DNA of 52,014 nt from Rhodoferax sp. (GCA_030685025.1 JAUXWC010000157.1:1-52014), one strand, 5' to 3'. Positions 41,684 through 50,381 are shown, counted from the stretch's first letter. Numbers and translations are program-made. The notes: generated by a model not told the origin, from the sequence alone.

Positions 41684-41950
41684 ATGCGACTTCTTCCTTA
41701 CCTCGGCGCGTTGTGCGTGTGCGCCATCACTGCCTGCAGTCAAACCCCGCACACGCCCACCGACCCGAAAAGCACGGCGGGTTTGGAGCGCAGCGAAACC
41801 CTGGTCACCGAAGACGGCAGCCTGCGCATCGAAGAGACACGCGTGGGCGGCGTGATCAAGCGAATTCGCGTCTTCCCGAAAGACGGCCAGGCCCCCTACG
41901 ACATCGACCCCGTGACGCGCCAGCGCATCTGGAAAATCGCGGAGTTCTGA
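41684..41950 (+). CDS. DUF2782-family lipoprotein
   Basis: An 88-residue protein. The signal peptide MRLLPYLGALCVCAITAC ends in a lipobox (ITAC, Cys18 lipidated). The conserved tail SLRIEETRVGGVIKRIRVFP and PYDIDPVTRQRIWKIAEF matches DUF2782, which is usually found between polA and thrB in Burkholderiales, as here. The ATG at 41684 is preferred over an upstream frame because it begins the signal peptide. Function unknown. The next gene starts 3 bp after the stop. Confidence 0.85.
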   Translation: MRLLPYLGALCVCAITACSQTPHTPTDPKSTAGLERSETLVTEDGSLRIEETRVGGVIKRIRVFPKDGQAPYDIDPVTRQRIWKIAEF

Positions 41951-41953
41951 GCC

Positions 41954-42946
41954 GTGGCGGTGTACACGGAGGTCTCCGCCAAGGAGGCCAGCGCTCTTTT
42001 CAAGCAACTCAATCTCGGCACCATCACGGCCATGCAGGGCTGCGCCGGGGGCATCGAGAACACCAATTACTTTGTCACCACCGAGCAGGACGGTCGCACC
42101 AGCGAGCACGTGCTGACGCTGTTCGAGCGCCTATCTGCTGCGCAACTGCCCTTCTACCTACGCCTGATGAAGCACCTCGCCCTGGGCGGCATCCCGGTGC
42201 CAGACCCGGTGGCCAACCGCGATGGCGATCTGGTTCATGCACTCAAGGGCAAACCGGTGGCCATCGTCAACCGGCTGCGGGGAAGAAGCGAACTTCTGCC
42301 CACGGTCGAGCACTGCGCCGCCTTGGGTGCCACGCTGGCGCGCATGCATCTGGCCGGGCGCGACTTCCACCTGTCGCAGCCCAATTTGCGTGGCCTGGAC
42401 TGGTGGAACCAGACCGTGCCGGTGGTGCTGCCCTATCTGGACGCGGCCCAGACCACGCTGCTGCGCACCGAGTTGGCCTACCAGAACCATGTTGCCGCCT
42501 GCAGCGCCTACCAGGCACTGCCACAGGGCCCGATTCATGCCGACCTGTTTCGCGACAACGCGCTGTTCGAGACGGTGGACGGTCGGCCGCACCTGAGCGG
42601 CTGTTTCGACTTCTACTTTGCCGGCGTCGACACCTGGCTATTTGACATCGCGGTATGCCTCAACGACTGGTGCGTCGACCATGGCAGCGGCCAGGTGGAC
42701 GACGAACGCAGCGCCAGCCTGCTGAGAGCTTACGCATCGGTACGCGCTCTGACGGCGGCCGAGCGGCAACTGCTGAGCGCCATGCTGCGCGCCGCCGCGC
42801 TGCGTTTCTGGCTGTCGCGCCTGTGGGACTACCACCTGCCCAGAGAAGCATCGCTACTCAAAGCCCATGACCCCGCGCCGCTGGAACGGGTACTGCGCCT
42901 GCGCGCCGGTCAATCCCACACGCCATGCGACGCCATGGCAGCTTGA
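41954..42946 (+). CDS. thrB: Homoserine kinase (aminoglycoside-phosphotransferase fold)
   Basis: A 330-residue cytoplasmic kinase of the APH-fold ThrB class. The N-terminal MAVYTEVSAKEASALFKQLN and GCAGGIENTNYFV match the family; the catalytic loop is IHADLFRDNALF and the metal-binding segment is GCFDFYFAGVDTWLFDIA. It phosphorylates homoserine in threonine synthesis. The start is GTG at 41954, 3 bp after the DUF2782 stop, so the two are co-transcribed. Length is normal. Confidence 0.92.
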   Translation: MAVYTEVSAKEASALFKQLNLGTITAMQGCAGGIENTNYFVTTEQDGRTSEHVLTLFERLSAAQLPFYLRLMKHLALGGIPVPDPVANRDGDLVHALKGKPVAIVNRLRGRSELLPTVEHCAALGATLARMHLAGRDFHLSQPNLRGLDWWNQTVPVVLPYLDAAQTTLLRTELAYQNHVAACSAYQALPQGPIHADLFRDNALFETVDGRPHLSGCFDFYFAGVDTWLFDIAVCLNDWCVDHGSGQVDDERSASLLRAYASVRALTAAERQLLSAMLRAAALRFWLSRLWDYHLPREASLLKAHDPAPLERVLRLRAGQSHTPCDAMAA

Positions 42947-43028
42947 CTTCGACTTCGCACACAATGGGGCCTGAACGGGGCGCCCGCGACTGTGACTGGT
43001 ATCCCGTAACCGCCATCTCTACTCAAGC

Positions 43029-43808
43029 ATGAAACTGAACATCGTTCCCGCGCGCACTGGCATGATCTGGGCCAGGTCAGGCATCAAGACGTTCTTCAGG
43101 CAGCCGCTTGCCATGGCTGGATTGTTCTTCATGTTCATGGCTGTTCTGGCGGTGGTCAGCCGCCTGCCCGTGGTTGGCCTGGCATTGGCCATGGCTTTAC
43201 TGCCCGCCGCCACGCTGGGCCTGATGGCCGCCAGCCGCGAGGCTGATGGCGGCAAGTTCCCCATGCCGACCATGTTGTTGGTGGCGTTTCGCTCTGGTGG
43301 CGCGAAGGCACGCGCCATCCTGCTGCTGGGCGCGCTGTACGCGGGCGGATTCCTGCTGGTGCTGGGCATCGCCTCGCTGGTCGATGGGGGCAGTTTTGCC
43401 AAGATGTACCTTGGCGGGGAAACTCCTGCTGCCGAGCGCATGATGACCGCTGATTTTCAGGGCGCGATGTGGACCTTTGCGGTGCTGCACCTGCCCTTGT
43501 CGTTCATGTTCTGGCACGCCCCGGCCTTGGTGCATTGGCACGACGTGCCGCCGGTCAAGAGTCTGTTTTTCAGCGTCTTGGCCTGTTTTCGCAATTTCTG
43601 GGCGTACGCCATCTTCGGCCTGGTCTGGCTGGCCGTTTTGTTTGGGGTAGTAATCACGGTCACCCTCGTCGCGGGGCTGCTGGGTAGCCCCGATGTGGCA
43701 ACCAACGCCTTGTTCCCGGCCCTGATGCTGATGGCGGCGATGTTCTTTACCTCGCTATATTTCACGTTTCGCGATACCTTCGAGGCTCCACCAGGAGAAG
43801 CATCATGA
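43029..43808 (+). CDS. BPSS1780-family membrane protein
   Basis: A 259-residue inner-membrane protein with about six hydrophobic segments. The N-terminus KLNIVPARTGMIWARSGIKTFFRQP and the loop after the second helix, AASREADGGKFPMP, match the BPSS1780 family of unknown function. It overlaps the next gene by 4 bp (ATGA), so the two are translationally coupled. Length is normal for the family. Confidence 0.82.
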   Translation: MKLNIVPARTGMIWARSGIKTFFRQPLAMAGLFFMFMAVLAVVSRLPVVGLALAMALLPAATLGLMAASREADGGKFPMPTMLLVAFRSGGAKARAILLLGALYAGGFLLVLGIASLVDGGSFAKMYLGGETPAAERMMTADFQGAMWTFAVLHLPLSFMFWHAPALVHWHDVPPVKSLFFSVLACFRNFWAYAIFGLVWLAVLFGVVITVTLVAGLLGSPDVATNALFPALMLMAAMFFTSLYFTFRDTFEAPPGEAS

Positions 43809-44527
43809 GCCAACACCAATTGCAGGGCCGCACCGAAGCCGAGGTGCTGTGGTTTCAACGTCGCAGCTTCCTGCAGGCCGCCGCCGCCTGGACCAGTATG
43901 GGTGGCTTCGCGGCGGCGCAGGCCCAGTCGCGCGGCAACATCGTGGAGCTGCTTGGCGACGCCACGCTCAATGGCGGGCGCCTGAGGCCCGAGCACACCA
44001 TCCAGACCGGCGACGAGATCGTGACCGGCCCCCGGTCGAACCTGGTGTTCGTGGTGGGCAATGCCTCGTTTCAGGTACGGCAGAACTCACGCCTTTCGGT
44101 CGAACGCGGCTCGACCCTGAACGCGGTAAGCCTGCTGCGCCTGCTAGGCGGGGCGGTGGCCAGTGTATGGGGGCGTGGCGGCAACCGGCGCATCGTGACG
44201 CCAACCCTGACTGCCGGTATTCGCGGCACCGGCGTCTACGTCGAGGTCCTGCCCAGCCAGGGCGGACGCACTTACTTCTGCAACTGCTACGGCTCGGTTG
44301 AAGTCAATGCCGGCGCTGAAAGTGCCACCAGCCAGTCGGTCTACCACCAGTCCTTCTGGGGTGAAATCACCCCCAAAGACGGTCGCATGCTGACTCCGGC
44401 CAAAGCCATCAACCACACCGACGAAGAGCTGGAGTACCTGGCTCGACTTATTGGCCAGCGCACCGCCTGGCAAATCTCCGGCAAGAAGGGAAGCAAGGAC
44501 GGCAGCGGCTACGCGCCGAAGCTCTAG
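43805..44527 (+). CDS. FecR-domain protein with Tat-like signal
   Basis: A 240-residue exported protein. The signal has QRRSFLQAAAAWTSMGGFAA (twin arginine) and is followed by a FecR-type beta domain with IQTGDEIVTGPRSNLVFVV and the signature LTAGIRGTGVYVE. No membrane helix follows the signal, unlike the sigma-regulating FecR of iron uptake, and no sigma factor adjoins. It is translationally coupled to the BPSS1780 membrane protein. Two Cys in YFCNCYGS are unusual. Function unknown. Confidence 0.8.
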   Translation: MSQHQLQGRTEAEVLWFQRRSFLQAAAAWTSMGGFAAAQAQSRGNIVELLGDATLNGGRLRPEHTIQTGDEIVTGPRSNLVFVVGNASFQVRQNSRLSVERGSTLNAVSLLRLLGGAVASVWGRGGNRRIVTPTLTAGIRGTGVYVEVLPSQGGRTYFCNCYGSVEVNAGAESATSQSVYHQSFWGEITPKDGRMLTPAKAINHTDEELEYLARLIGQRTAWQISGKKGSKDGSGYAPKL

Positions 44528-44545
44528 CCCAGCTCTGATCAGTTG

Positions 44546-44581
44546 GGGTCAGAGCACGTCGCTTCGCGAGTGGTCTGACCC
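44546..44581. repeat. REP-like hairpin (GGGTCAGA ... TCTGACCC)
   Basis: Perfect 8-bp arms at 44546-44553 and 44574-44581 enclose a 20-nt loop with an inner CGC-TTC-GCG stem. A half-copy, GGTTGAGGACAGAGCA, follows at about 44600. It sits between two convergent genes and matches the layout of 7409-7450. It may act as a terminator. Confidence 0.65.
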
Positions 44582-44620
44582 GCAAGAACACCCTTGATCG
44601 GTTGAGGACAGAGCAAAGAA

Positions 44621-45793
44621 TTACTTGGTCGCCGCGCCGCGCAGCCGACGGGCCACAAACCACAGGCCAGCGGCGGTGAGCAGCGCGCACACCAGCAAGG
44701 GCACGGCTATCTGCGAGGCCGTGAAACCCTCGCCCTTGAGCACGCGCAGCATCAAGCTGTTTTGCGCCAGGGCCGGCACCCACAAATGCCAGCGTTCCTC
44801 ACCAGACTGGCTGAACATCGACACCAGCGGCGCCAGCGACACCACCAGCATCACCACCGTACTGTTGGCCTGCGCCTCCTTGAAGCTCTTGCAGCGAATC
44901 GCCACCGCCATCAATACCGCCGACACCGCAGCGGCAAACGGCAGCAGCACCACCAGGAACAAGCCCACCTCGCGCCAGCCAAACTGGAACATCGCCTGCA
45001 GCGTGTCGCTGCGCAGCAGCCACTGCGCAGGCAGGAAACTGACGCAACTCAGCACCGCAACAGCGAAACTGACGGCGGCCACCGCGCCCCATTTACCGAC
45101 CACCAGCGCCGAACCGGCCACCGGGTTCATCAACAGCGGCTCAAGCGAACCGCGCTCGCGCTCGCCCGCCGTGCTGTCCAACGCCGCGGTGAGTGCGCCA
45201 GAGGCCACCGCCAGCAGCACGAAAAACGCCAGCATGGCGGTGAACTGCGCGGCGCGGGTCTGGGTGCCGGCCAGGTCGCGCTCTTGCACCTTCAGGGGTG
45301 ACAACAACTCTACCGACACGCCCCGCACCGCTAGGCTCAAACCGACCCGCTCTTGTGCGAAACCGCGCAGCAAATCGGCCACCCGACGCGCGCCGGACTG
45401 ACTTTGCCGATTGGCGCTGTCGCTCACCAACTCCAGCTCAGGCACATCGCCACGCAGCAAGCTGGCTTCGAAGTCCTTGGGCACCACCACCACCGGGTCG
45501 CCCAGCTTGGAGCTGCGCAGCAGCAACTCGTAGTCCACCGGCGCCGCCGTTACCCGCCAAGTCTGGCGTTCCAGGTAGTTCTTGAGACTGGGCGCATGCT
45601 CGATGCCCGCCACCACCACCTCACGCTGCTCGGCCTTGGCCTCGAAGCTGGCGGCCAGGCCGGACATCACCAGCAACAACACGGGCCCCAGCAGCACGCT
45701 GGAGACCAGCACCACCAGCAAAGTACGCCGGTCGCGCAAGGCATCGAGCAGCTCTTTGCGAAACACCGCCAGGGCGTGCGACAAAGCGCTCAT
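44621..45793 (-). CDS. ABC-2 type transporter permease (NatB-like)
   Basis: A 390-residue inner-membrane protein. The N-terminal FRKELLDALRDRRTLLVVLVSSVLLGP is the NatB/ABC-2 entry helix, followed by a large extracytoplasmic domain (about 40-170) and five hydrophobic segments in the C-terminal half, with ERERGSLEPLLMNPV as the conserved cytoplasmic loop. The start overlaps the ATPase stop by 4 bp. It would form an exporter with that ATPase. Substrate unknown; sodium or drug export is a family guess only. Confidence 0.88.
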   Translation of the reverse strand: MSALSHALAVFRKELLDALRDRRTLLVVLVSSVLLGPVLLLVMSGLAASFEAKAEQREVVVAGIEHAPSLKNYLERQTWRVTAAPVDYELLLRSSKLGDPVVVVPKDFEASLLRGDVPELELVSDSANRQSQSGARRVADLLRGFAQERVGLSLAVRGVSVELLSPLKVQERDLAGTQTRAAQFTAMLAFFVLLAVASGALTAALDSTAGERERGSLEPLLMNPVAGSALVVGKWGAVAAVSFAVAVLSCVSFLPAQWLLRSDTLQAMFQFGWREVGLFLVVLLPFAAAVSAVLMAVAIRCKSFKEAQANSTVVMLVVSLAPLVSMFSQSGEERWHLWVPALAQNSLMLRVLKGEGFTASQIAVPLLVCALLTAAGLWFVARRLRGAATK

Positions 45794-46620
45794 GATGGGC
45801 TCCCTTCGATGGTCTTGGGCGCCGCTGCCGACGCAAAGGCCAGTTGCACAAAGGCTTCTTCAAAGTCATGCTGCCCGGTGCGCCGCAGCAGCTCGGCGAC
45901 CGTACCGACGGCCACGCTCACGCCCTGCGACACCACCACCACGCTGTCGCACAGGCGCTCGACCTCCTGCATGATGTGGGTCGAAAAGATGATGCACTTG
46001 GCGCCACCCTCCGGCGTACGCAGAAAGCGCAAGGTCTCGCGCAAGGCGCGTGTAGCCAGCACGTCCAGGCCATTGGTGGGCTCATCGAGCACGATGTTGG
46101 CCGGGTCATGCACCAGGGCGCGGGCCAGCGCGGTCTTCATGCGTTCGCCCTGGCTGAAACCCTCGGTGCGGCGCTCCAACAGCGGGCTCATGTCCAGCAT
46201 CCGCCCCAGCACCTCGGCGCGGCTGTGTGCGGCCTCCCGGCTCATGCCCTGCAAGAGGCCAAAATAGACGATGTTCTCGCGCGCGCTCAGGCGCGGATAC
46301 AGGCCGCGCGCATCGCTGAGCACACCCATGCGGGCCACCGCCGCTTGCGGCGCAAGACCCACATCAATGCCATCCACCGTCATGCGACCGGCGCTCGGTG
46401 TGATCAAGCCCGCCAGCATGCGCAGCGTGGTGGTTTTGCCCGCGCCATTGGGCCCGAGCAAACCGGTGATATGCCCGTTGGGCGCGCTCAGGCTCACGTC
46501 ACGCACGGCATGCACCAAAGTTGGCGCGGCGCGTTGGCGTGACAGGGCTTGGAGTGACCACGCACCGCGTGGCGCGGCGCTCACCGCAAAGCTGCGCGCC
46601 AGGTTCTGGATTTCGATCAT
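45790..46620 (-). CDS. ABC transporter ATP-binding protein (NatA-like)
   Basis: A 276-residue ATPase: Walker A LLGPNGAGKTTTLRMLAG, signature FSQGERMKTALARALVHDP, Walker B NIVLDEPTNGLD and switch His in IIFSTHIMQEVE. ATG at 46620 begins MIEIQNLARSF; a frame to 46686 is rejected because it lies in the hydrolase gene. It overlaps the hydrolase stop by 4 bp and the permease start by 4 bp, so all three genes are translationally coupled in the order hydrolase, ATPase, permease. Confidence 0.9.
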   Translation of the reverse strand: MIEIQNLARSFAVSAAPRGAWSLQALSRQRAAPTLVHAVRDVSLSAPNGHITGLLGPNGAGKTTTLRMLAGLITPSAGRMTVDGIDVGLAPQAAVARMGVLSDARGLYPRLSARENIVYFGLLQGMSREAAHSRAEVLGRMLDMSPLLERRTEGFSQGERMKTALARALVHDPANIVLDEPTNGLDVLATRALRETLRFLRTPEGGAKCIIFSTHIMQEVERLCDSVVVVSQGVSVAVGTVAELLRRTGQHDFEEAFVQLAFASAAAPKTIEGSPS

Positions 46621-48086
46621 GGCGTGCTCGTTGGTATAGGCTGCACCGGCACAAAGGCCGACGGGCGCGGAATGTTGACGGCACAACTGGCATCGACCGC
46701 GAGGGCGGCCGCGTCATCCGGCGCGTCGATAAAACGAAACAACACGTCGCGCATGCAGGCCAGGCTCATCACGCCATGCCCGGCGTGGGGCACCACCACG
46801 TGTTTGGCCTTGGCGCCCAAGGCCTGCGCGACGCGCGCACCGTGGCGCGGCGGGGTGACCGGGTCGAGCCCGCCACTGAGCACCAGCGCCGCCGTCTGGC
46901 CCGGCGGCACCGTATAAAAAGCCTGTGGAACCACGCTGCGCGGCCAGTAGGCACACGGTTGTTCGTACAGCTCGGCATAGGTCTGTCCAAAGTCGACCCC
47001 CGGCGTCGCTGACGCACCACCCGGCCTGGGCCGGTCTTCGGCACACACCACCGAGAAATGCATGCCCTGTGCCAGGCGGTTGGGGCCGCGACCACCCAGC
47101 ATGGTGCTCAAGCCCAGCAAGGCTTCGAAGCGGCCCCGTGCGGCCTCCTGCACAGCATACGGCAAGGCCGCCGCCAACGCCGGTGCATACAGCGGGCCGC
47201 GCACCAACGCGAGCACACCTTCGCGCGTGATGCGCACCGGCTGGCGCTCGCCCGTGAGCGGGTGCGCCAGCACCACGTCCTGCGGCAGGCGCGCCAGCAG
47301 ATCGGCCCACTCGGTGCGCACGGCGGGGTAGCTGCGCTGGCACTCGGCCTGCGCTTCGCAAGCCGCCAGCACGGCGTCCAGCGCGACTTGGTTGTCGCCG
47401 GAGACGCTGTCGGGCAACACCATGTCGGGCGGCGCCACGCCGTCCATCACGCTGCGGCGCACGGATTGCGGGAACTGCCGCATGTACTCCAGCGTCGCGC
47501 GCGTGCCATAGGACGCCCCGACCAGATTGATGCGCGGCGCGCCCAGCGCCTGGCGTACCGCATCCACATCTTGCATGGCCAAGCTGGTGGTGAAGAAGCG
47601 CAAATCGCCGTAGGGCAGCTTTTGCAGTTCGGCCAGACATTGGCGCAACAGCGACTCGCGCCGCCGCGGGTCGAGTTGCTGCGCCAGCGAACCGGCGCGG
47701 TCTTCGGCGCACATCAGCGGGGCCGACTTGCCGGTGCCGCGCTGGTCCACAAACACCAGGTCGCGCCGGTTGCCCAGGCGGCTCATCTGCCGCATCACGA
47801 TCGGCGCCACCGCAATGGCGCTCTGCCCTGGCCCGCCCGCCAGCAGGAACACCGGGTCCGGCAATTTGCGCCGCGCCAGCGCGGGCACCACCACGTAGTG
47901 GATGTCAATCTTGACGCCAGCAGGCTGAGCCGGGTCCAGCGCGCGCGGCAGCACGCCACACTGCACCTCGGTCTCGATGCCGGGCACGCGGCAGGGTTTC
48001 AGAGGGGCGTCGGCCCGGGCGCCCAGCGGCGCGGCCAGGGCCATGCACAGGCCTGCAAGCGGCAAGGCGCTCCAGAATGTCTTCAT
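46617..48086 (-). CDS. Secreted alpha/beta-hydrolase, tripeptidyl-aminopeptidase-like (S33)
   Basis: A 489-residue protein with a Sec signal peptide (MKTFWSALPLAGLCMALAAP, cleavage near ARADA). The catalytic Ser is in NLVGASYGTRATLEY, with LVFVDQRGTGKSAP before it; the C-terminal TAP-like domain has LSGGLDPVTPP (Asp) and PHAGHGV (His). It would be a periplasmic peptidase or esterase. The ATG at 48086 starts the signal peptide. It is first in a coupled operon with an ABC-2 exporter. A 29-bp piece of its signal-peptide region is repeated at 49919-49947. Confidence 0.88.
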   Translation of the reverse strand: MKTFWSALPLAGLCMALAAPLGARADAPLKPCRVPGIETEVQCGVLPRALDPAQPAGVKIDIHYVVVPALARRKLPDPVFLLAGGPGQSAIAVAPIVMRQMSRLGNRRDLVFVDQRGTGKSAPLMCAEDRAGSLAQQLDPRRRESLLRQCLAELQKLPYGDLRFFTTSLAMQDVDAVRQALGAPRINLVGASYGTRATLEYMRQFPQSVRRSVMDGVAPPDMVLPDSVSGDNQVALDAVLAACEAQAECQRSYPAVRTEWADLLARLPQDVVLAHPLTGERQPVRITREGVLALVRGPLYAPALAAALPYAVQEAARGRFEALLGLSTMLGGRGPNRLAQGMHFSVVCAEDRPRPGGASATPGVDFGQTYAELYEQPCAYWPRSVVPQAFYTVPPGQTAALVLSGGLDPVTPPRHGARVAQALGAKAKHVVVPHAGHGVMSLACMRDVLFRFIDAPDDAAALAVDASCAVNIPRPSAFVPVQPIPTSTP

Positions 48087-48157
48087 GGTGTCTCGGTTGC
48101 TTTGAATCAAAGCTGCCGAGTATGCCCGCAAACCGCAGCCGGCTCGGTCATCCAAAG

Positions 48158-49102
48158 TTACGGTGGTGCTCCTGGTGCGCTGGTCACCGCACCAGGCTGC
48201 GACACCATCCGCGCCAGCCACTGCGCCCAGTAGTCGATGCAGGCGCGGATCTTGGGCAGACGGTGACGCTCCTGCAGCATCACGGCGAAGATCGGCACGC
48301 GCGCCATGGCGAAGGCGTGCGCCAGCACCGGCACCAACTCACCTCGCGCGACCAGGGGCAGCGCCAGCAAGTCCATCAGTCGCCCGATGCCAACTCCGTG
48401 CTGCACCAGGCTGAGCATCACCGCCGAATTGTCGGTGCGGGTGTGTCCCTGTGCCTCCAGCTCGGTGCCGGGCCTGGACGCGTGGTCTGAACGCAGCGGC
48501 CAGCGGTTGAGCGCCGGATTACTGCTGGTGATCAAGTGGTGCTGCGCCAACTCCGCCGGATGTTGCGGCGTGCCCCGGCGAGCCAGGTAAGCCGGCGCCG
48601 CATACAGGGAGCGGCTGTAGTCGCCAATCTGGCGTGCCACCAGGGCCTCGCTATTGGGGCTGCCGGTGCGGATAGCGATGTCAATGCCCTCGCGCGCCAT
48701 GTCGGCCATACGGTCGTCGGCAACGATGTCGATGCGCAACTGCGGGTGCAGCGCATAGAGCCCATTCAGACTGGGCGCGAGCACCATCTGGGCCAGCAAG
48801 GGGCTCACACCCACCCGCACCCAGCCGCTGGGCGCATTGTGTTTGCCGCTCAAGTCCAGCGCCAGCTCATCACGCGTGTCGAGCAGGCGCTGGGCGTACT
48901 GCGCGAAGGTGTCGCCCTCGTCGGTCAGGCTGAGCCCGTGGGTGCTTCGGTGCAGCAGGCGCGCGCCGCAGGCAGCCTCCAGCCGCACCAGCGCGCGCGA
49001 GACCTGGCTGACCGGCCAGTTGCGCTCGCGAGCGGCCGCCGACAGGGTGCCAAGCGCCCTGATGCGCAGGAACAGGGCCACATCGTCCAGTTCGAGATTC
49101 AT
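48158..49102 (-). CDS. LysR-family transcriptional regulator
   Basis: A 314-residue LTTR with helix-turn-helix FLRIRALGTLSAAARERNWP and VSQVSRALVRLEAACG at about residues 10-45, then an effector domain with VRVGVSPLLAQMVLAPSL. ATG at 49102 begins MNLELDDVALFL; the longer frame is rejected. It is divergent from the small gene at 49221, with an AT-rich 118-bp gap, and upstream of the hydrolase operon. Either could be its target. Confidence 0.9.
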   Translation of the reverse strand: MNLELDDVALFLRIRALGTLSAAARERNWPVSQVSRALVRLEAACGARLLHRSTHGLSLTDEGDTFAQYAQRLLDTRDELALDLSGKHNAPSGWVRVGVSPLLAQMVLAPSLNGLYALHPQLRIDIVADDRMADMAREGIDIAIRTGSPNSEALVARQIGDYSRSLYAAPAYLARRGTPQHPAELAQHHLITSSNPALNRWPLRSDHASRPGTELEAQGHTRTDNSAVMLSLVQHGVGIGRLMDLLALPLVARGELVPVLAHAFAMARVPIFAVMLQERHRLPKIRACIDYWAQWLARMVSQPGAVTSAPGAPP

Positions 49103-49220
49103 GGCTCGGATTATGGTTTGTTTTGCTTTTACTGCAATACCACCATGCAGATTTTGGGGTTTCCATGCGGTTGATTGATCAATAAAGTTCAAACCATCGT
49201 CAACCAACCCGGAGTCCGTC

Positions 49221-49469
49221 ATGTCCACCAACCCTCCCGATACCGCCAACTACGGTCATCTGATCGATCAGGCCAAAGCCGAGGCCGCGCGCTTGCGCAG
49301 TGAAGCCATCCAGCATTTCGGCGACGAAGCGTTGGGCGATTTCTGGCGTGGCGCCAACGCAGTCTGGCAGCGCAGCCTGCTGTCCGGTCAAGGGCTGGCG
49401 CAACGCAGCGCAGCGCGTTTACGGGCACGCCTGCTGCGTCAGCAAAAGGCCGGCGGTAGCTGCCCTTGA
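49221..49469 (+). CDS. Small hypothetical protein divergent from LysR
   Basis: An 82-residue charged protein (MSTNPPDTANYGHLIDQAKA at the start) predicted mostly helical with no signal peptide or membrane segment. GGAG lies 7 bp before the ATG and the promoter gap to the LysR gene is AT-rich, which supports a real gene. I recognise no family. The C-terminal third is Arg/Gln-rich. Confidence 0.6.
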   Translation: MSTNPPDTANYGHLIDQAKAEAARLRSEAIQHFGDEALGDFWRGANAVWQRSLLSGQGLAQRSAARLRARLLRQQKAGGSCP

Positions 49470-49479
49470 GCTGATTGAC

Positions 49480-49833
49480 TCAGTCCCGGCTAGGCGTCGA
49501 ATCGCCTTCGGGATACTTGACCCCATTCTTCGCCAGCTTGTGCACGACTGCCGCGTTGAGATCGACCCCCAGCACCGAGGACAGGCGCACGAGGTACAGC
49601 AGCACGTCGGCAAGTTCGTCGCGCACCGCCTCGGCCGTTTGCGGATCGCTTGCCAGCGACCACGATTGCGCCTCGGTCGACCACTGGAACAACTCCACCA
49701 GCTCGCCCACTTCGCCGGTCAGCGCCATGGCGAGGTTCTTGGGGGAGTGGTATTTTTGCCAGTCCCTCTCATCGGCGAACTTCTGAAGCGCGACCTCCAG
49801 CGCAGTGACGTCAACCAAGGCGGAAGTTTTCAT
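49480..49833 (-). CDS. MazG-like nucleotide pyrophosphohydrolase (dCTP-pyrophosphatase type)
   Basis: A 117-residue all-alpha NTP pyrophosphohydrolase. The metal-binding motif is LTGEVGELVELFQW with the matching DELADVLLYLVRLSSVLGVD; KYHSPKNLAMAL is the preceding conserved region. It cleaves non-canonical or excess (d)NTPs to monophosphates. ATG at 49833; the longer frame to 49959 passes through a duplicated fragment of the hydrolase gene and is rejected. Convergent with the small gene at 49221, 10 bp apart. Confidence 0.88.
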   Translation of the reverse strand: MKTSALVDVTALEVALQKFADERDWQKYHSPKNLAMALTGEVGELVELFQWSTEAQSWSLASDPQTAEAVRDELADVLLYLVRLSSVLGVDLNAAVVHKLAKNGVKYPEGDSTPSRD

Positions 49834-49918
49834 GGAAGTGATCCGATTCGTGAATGCAGCCCCGGCGCCGCAGGCCGCCACTCTACCGCACCATGCGACC
49901 GCGAGGACCATCCCAGCC

Positions 49919-49947
49919 GGCGCGGCCAGGGCCATGCACAGGCCTGC
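49919..49947. repeat. 29-bp duplicate of a hydrolase-gene segment
   Basis: This stretch is identical over 29 bp to 48028-48056, which encodes GLCMALAAP of the secreted hydrolase's signal peptide. The identity is in the same orientation and is preceded in both copies by CCCAGC with a 1-bp offset. It lies in the gap between mazG and the FitB-like gene. Confidence 0.85.
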
Positions 49948-49981
49948 GCGCGGTGGCACCCACCAGCGGATCGAAATTTCA

Positions 49982-50377
49982 TCACGGACAAATCAGTCGC
50001 GCACCTGGAAAGTACGTGCCGTAGCGGGCTTTGTCTCGGGTCAGCAGGGTCAGCCCCGCTTCCTGGGCATGGGCACCAATGAAGAAATCCGGCAAGGGCG
50101 CGGTTTTGACGCCCCCGCGCTGCCGATAGCTGCGATACGCCTGCCCAGCGGCAAACAGTGAGGCCAACGGCAACTCCGCATAAGCCAAGCCCATCTGCGT
50201 CATGGTGTCGCTCACATCTTCCAGCGAAGTCGCCCGATAGCTCAACTCGGCATAGATGACGGGGTTAATCAACAACTGACCCCAATGGTTTGCGAGCTGT
50301 GTGCTTGACCAACTGTTCCACACCGGGTCGTCGTAGAGCACATCGCAAATGACGTTGGTGTCTACCAATACCGCCAT
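49982..50377 (-). CDS. PIN-domain toxin (VapC/FitB-like)
   Basis: A 131-residue PIN-fold toxin: VLVDTNVICDVL at the N-terminus with the first catalytic Asp, INPVIYAELSY with the Glu, APLPDFFIGAHA with the second Asp, and LLTRDKARYGTYFP with the third. It follows its antitoxin gene by 4 bp on the same strand. Length is normal. Confidence 0.9.
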   Translation of the reverse strand: MAVLVDTNVICDVLYDDPVWNSWSSTQLANHWGQLLINPVIYAELSYRATSLEDVSDTMTQMGLAYAELPLASLFAAGQAYRSYRQRGGVKTAPLPDFFIGAHAQEAGLTLLTRDKARYGTYFPGARLICP

Positions 50378-50381
50378 AGCC

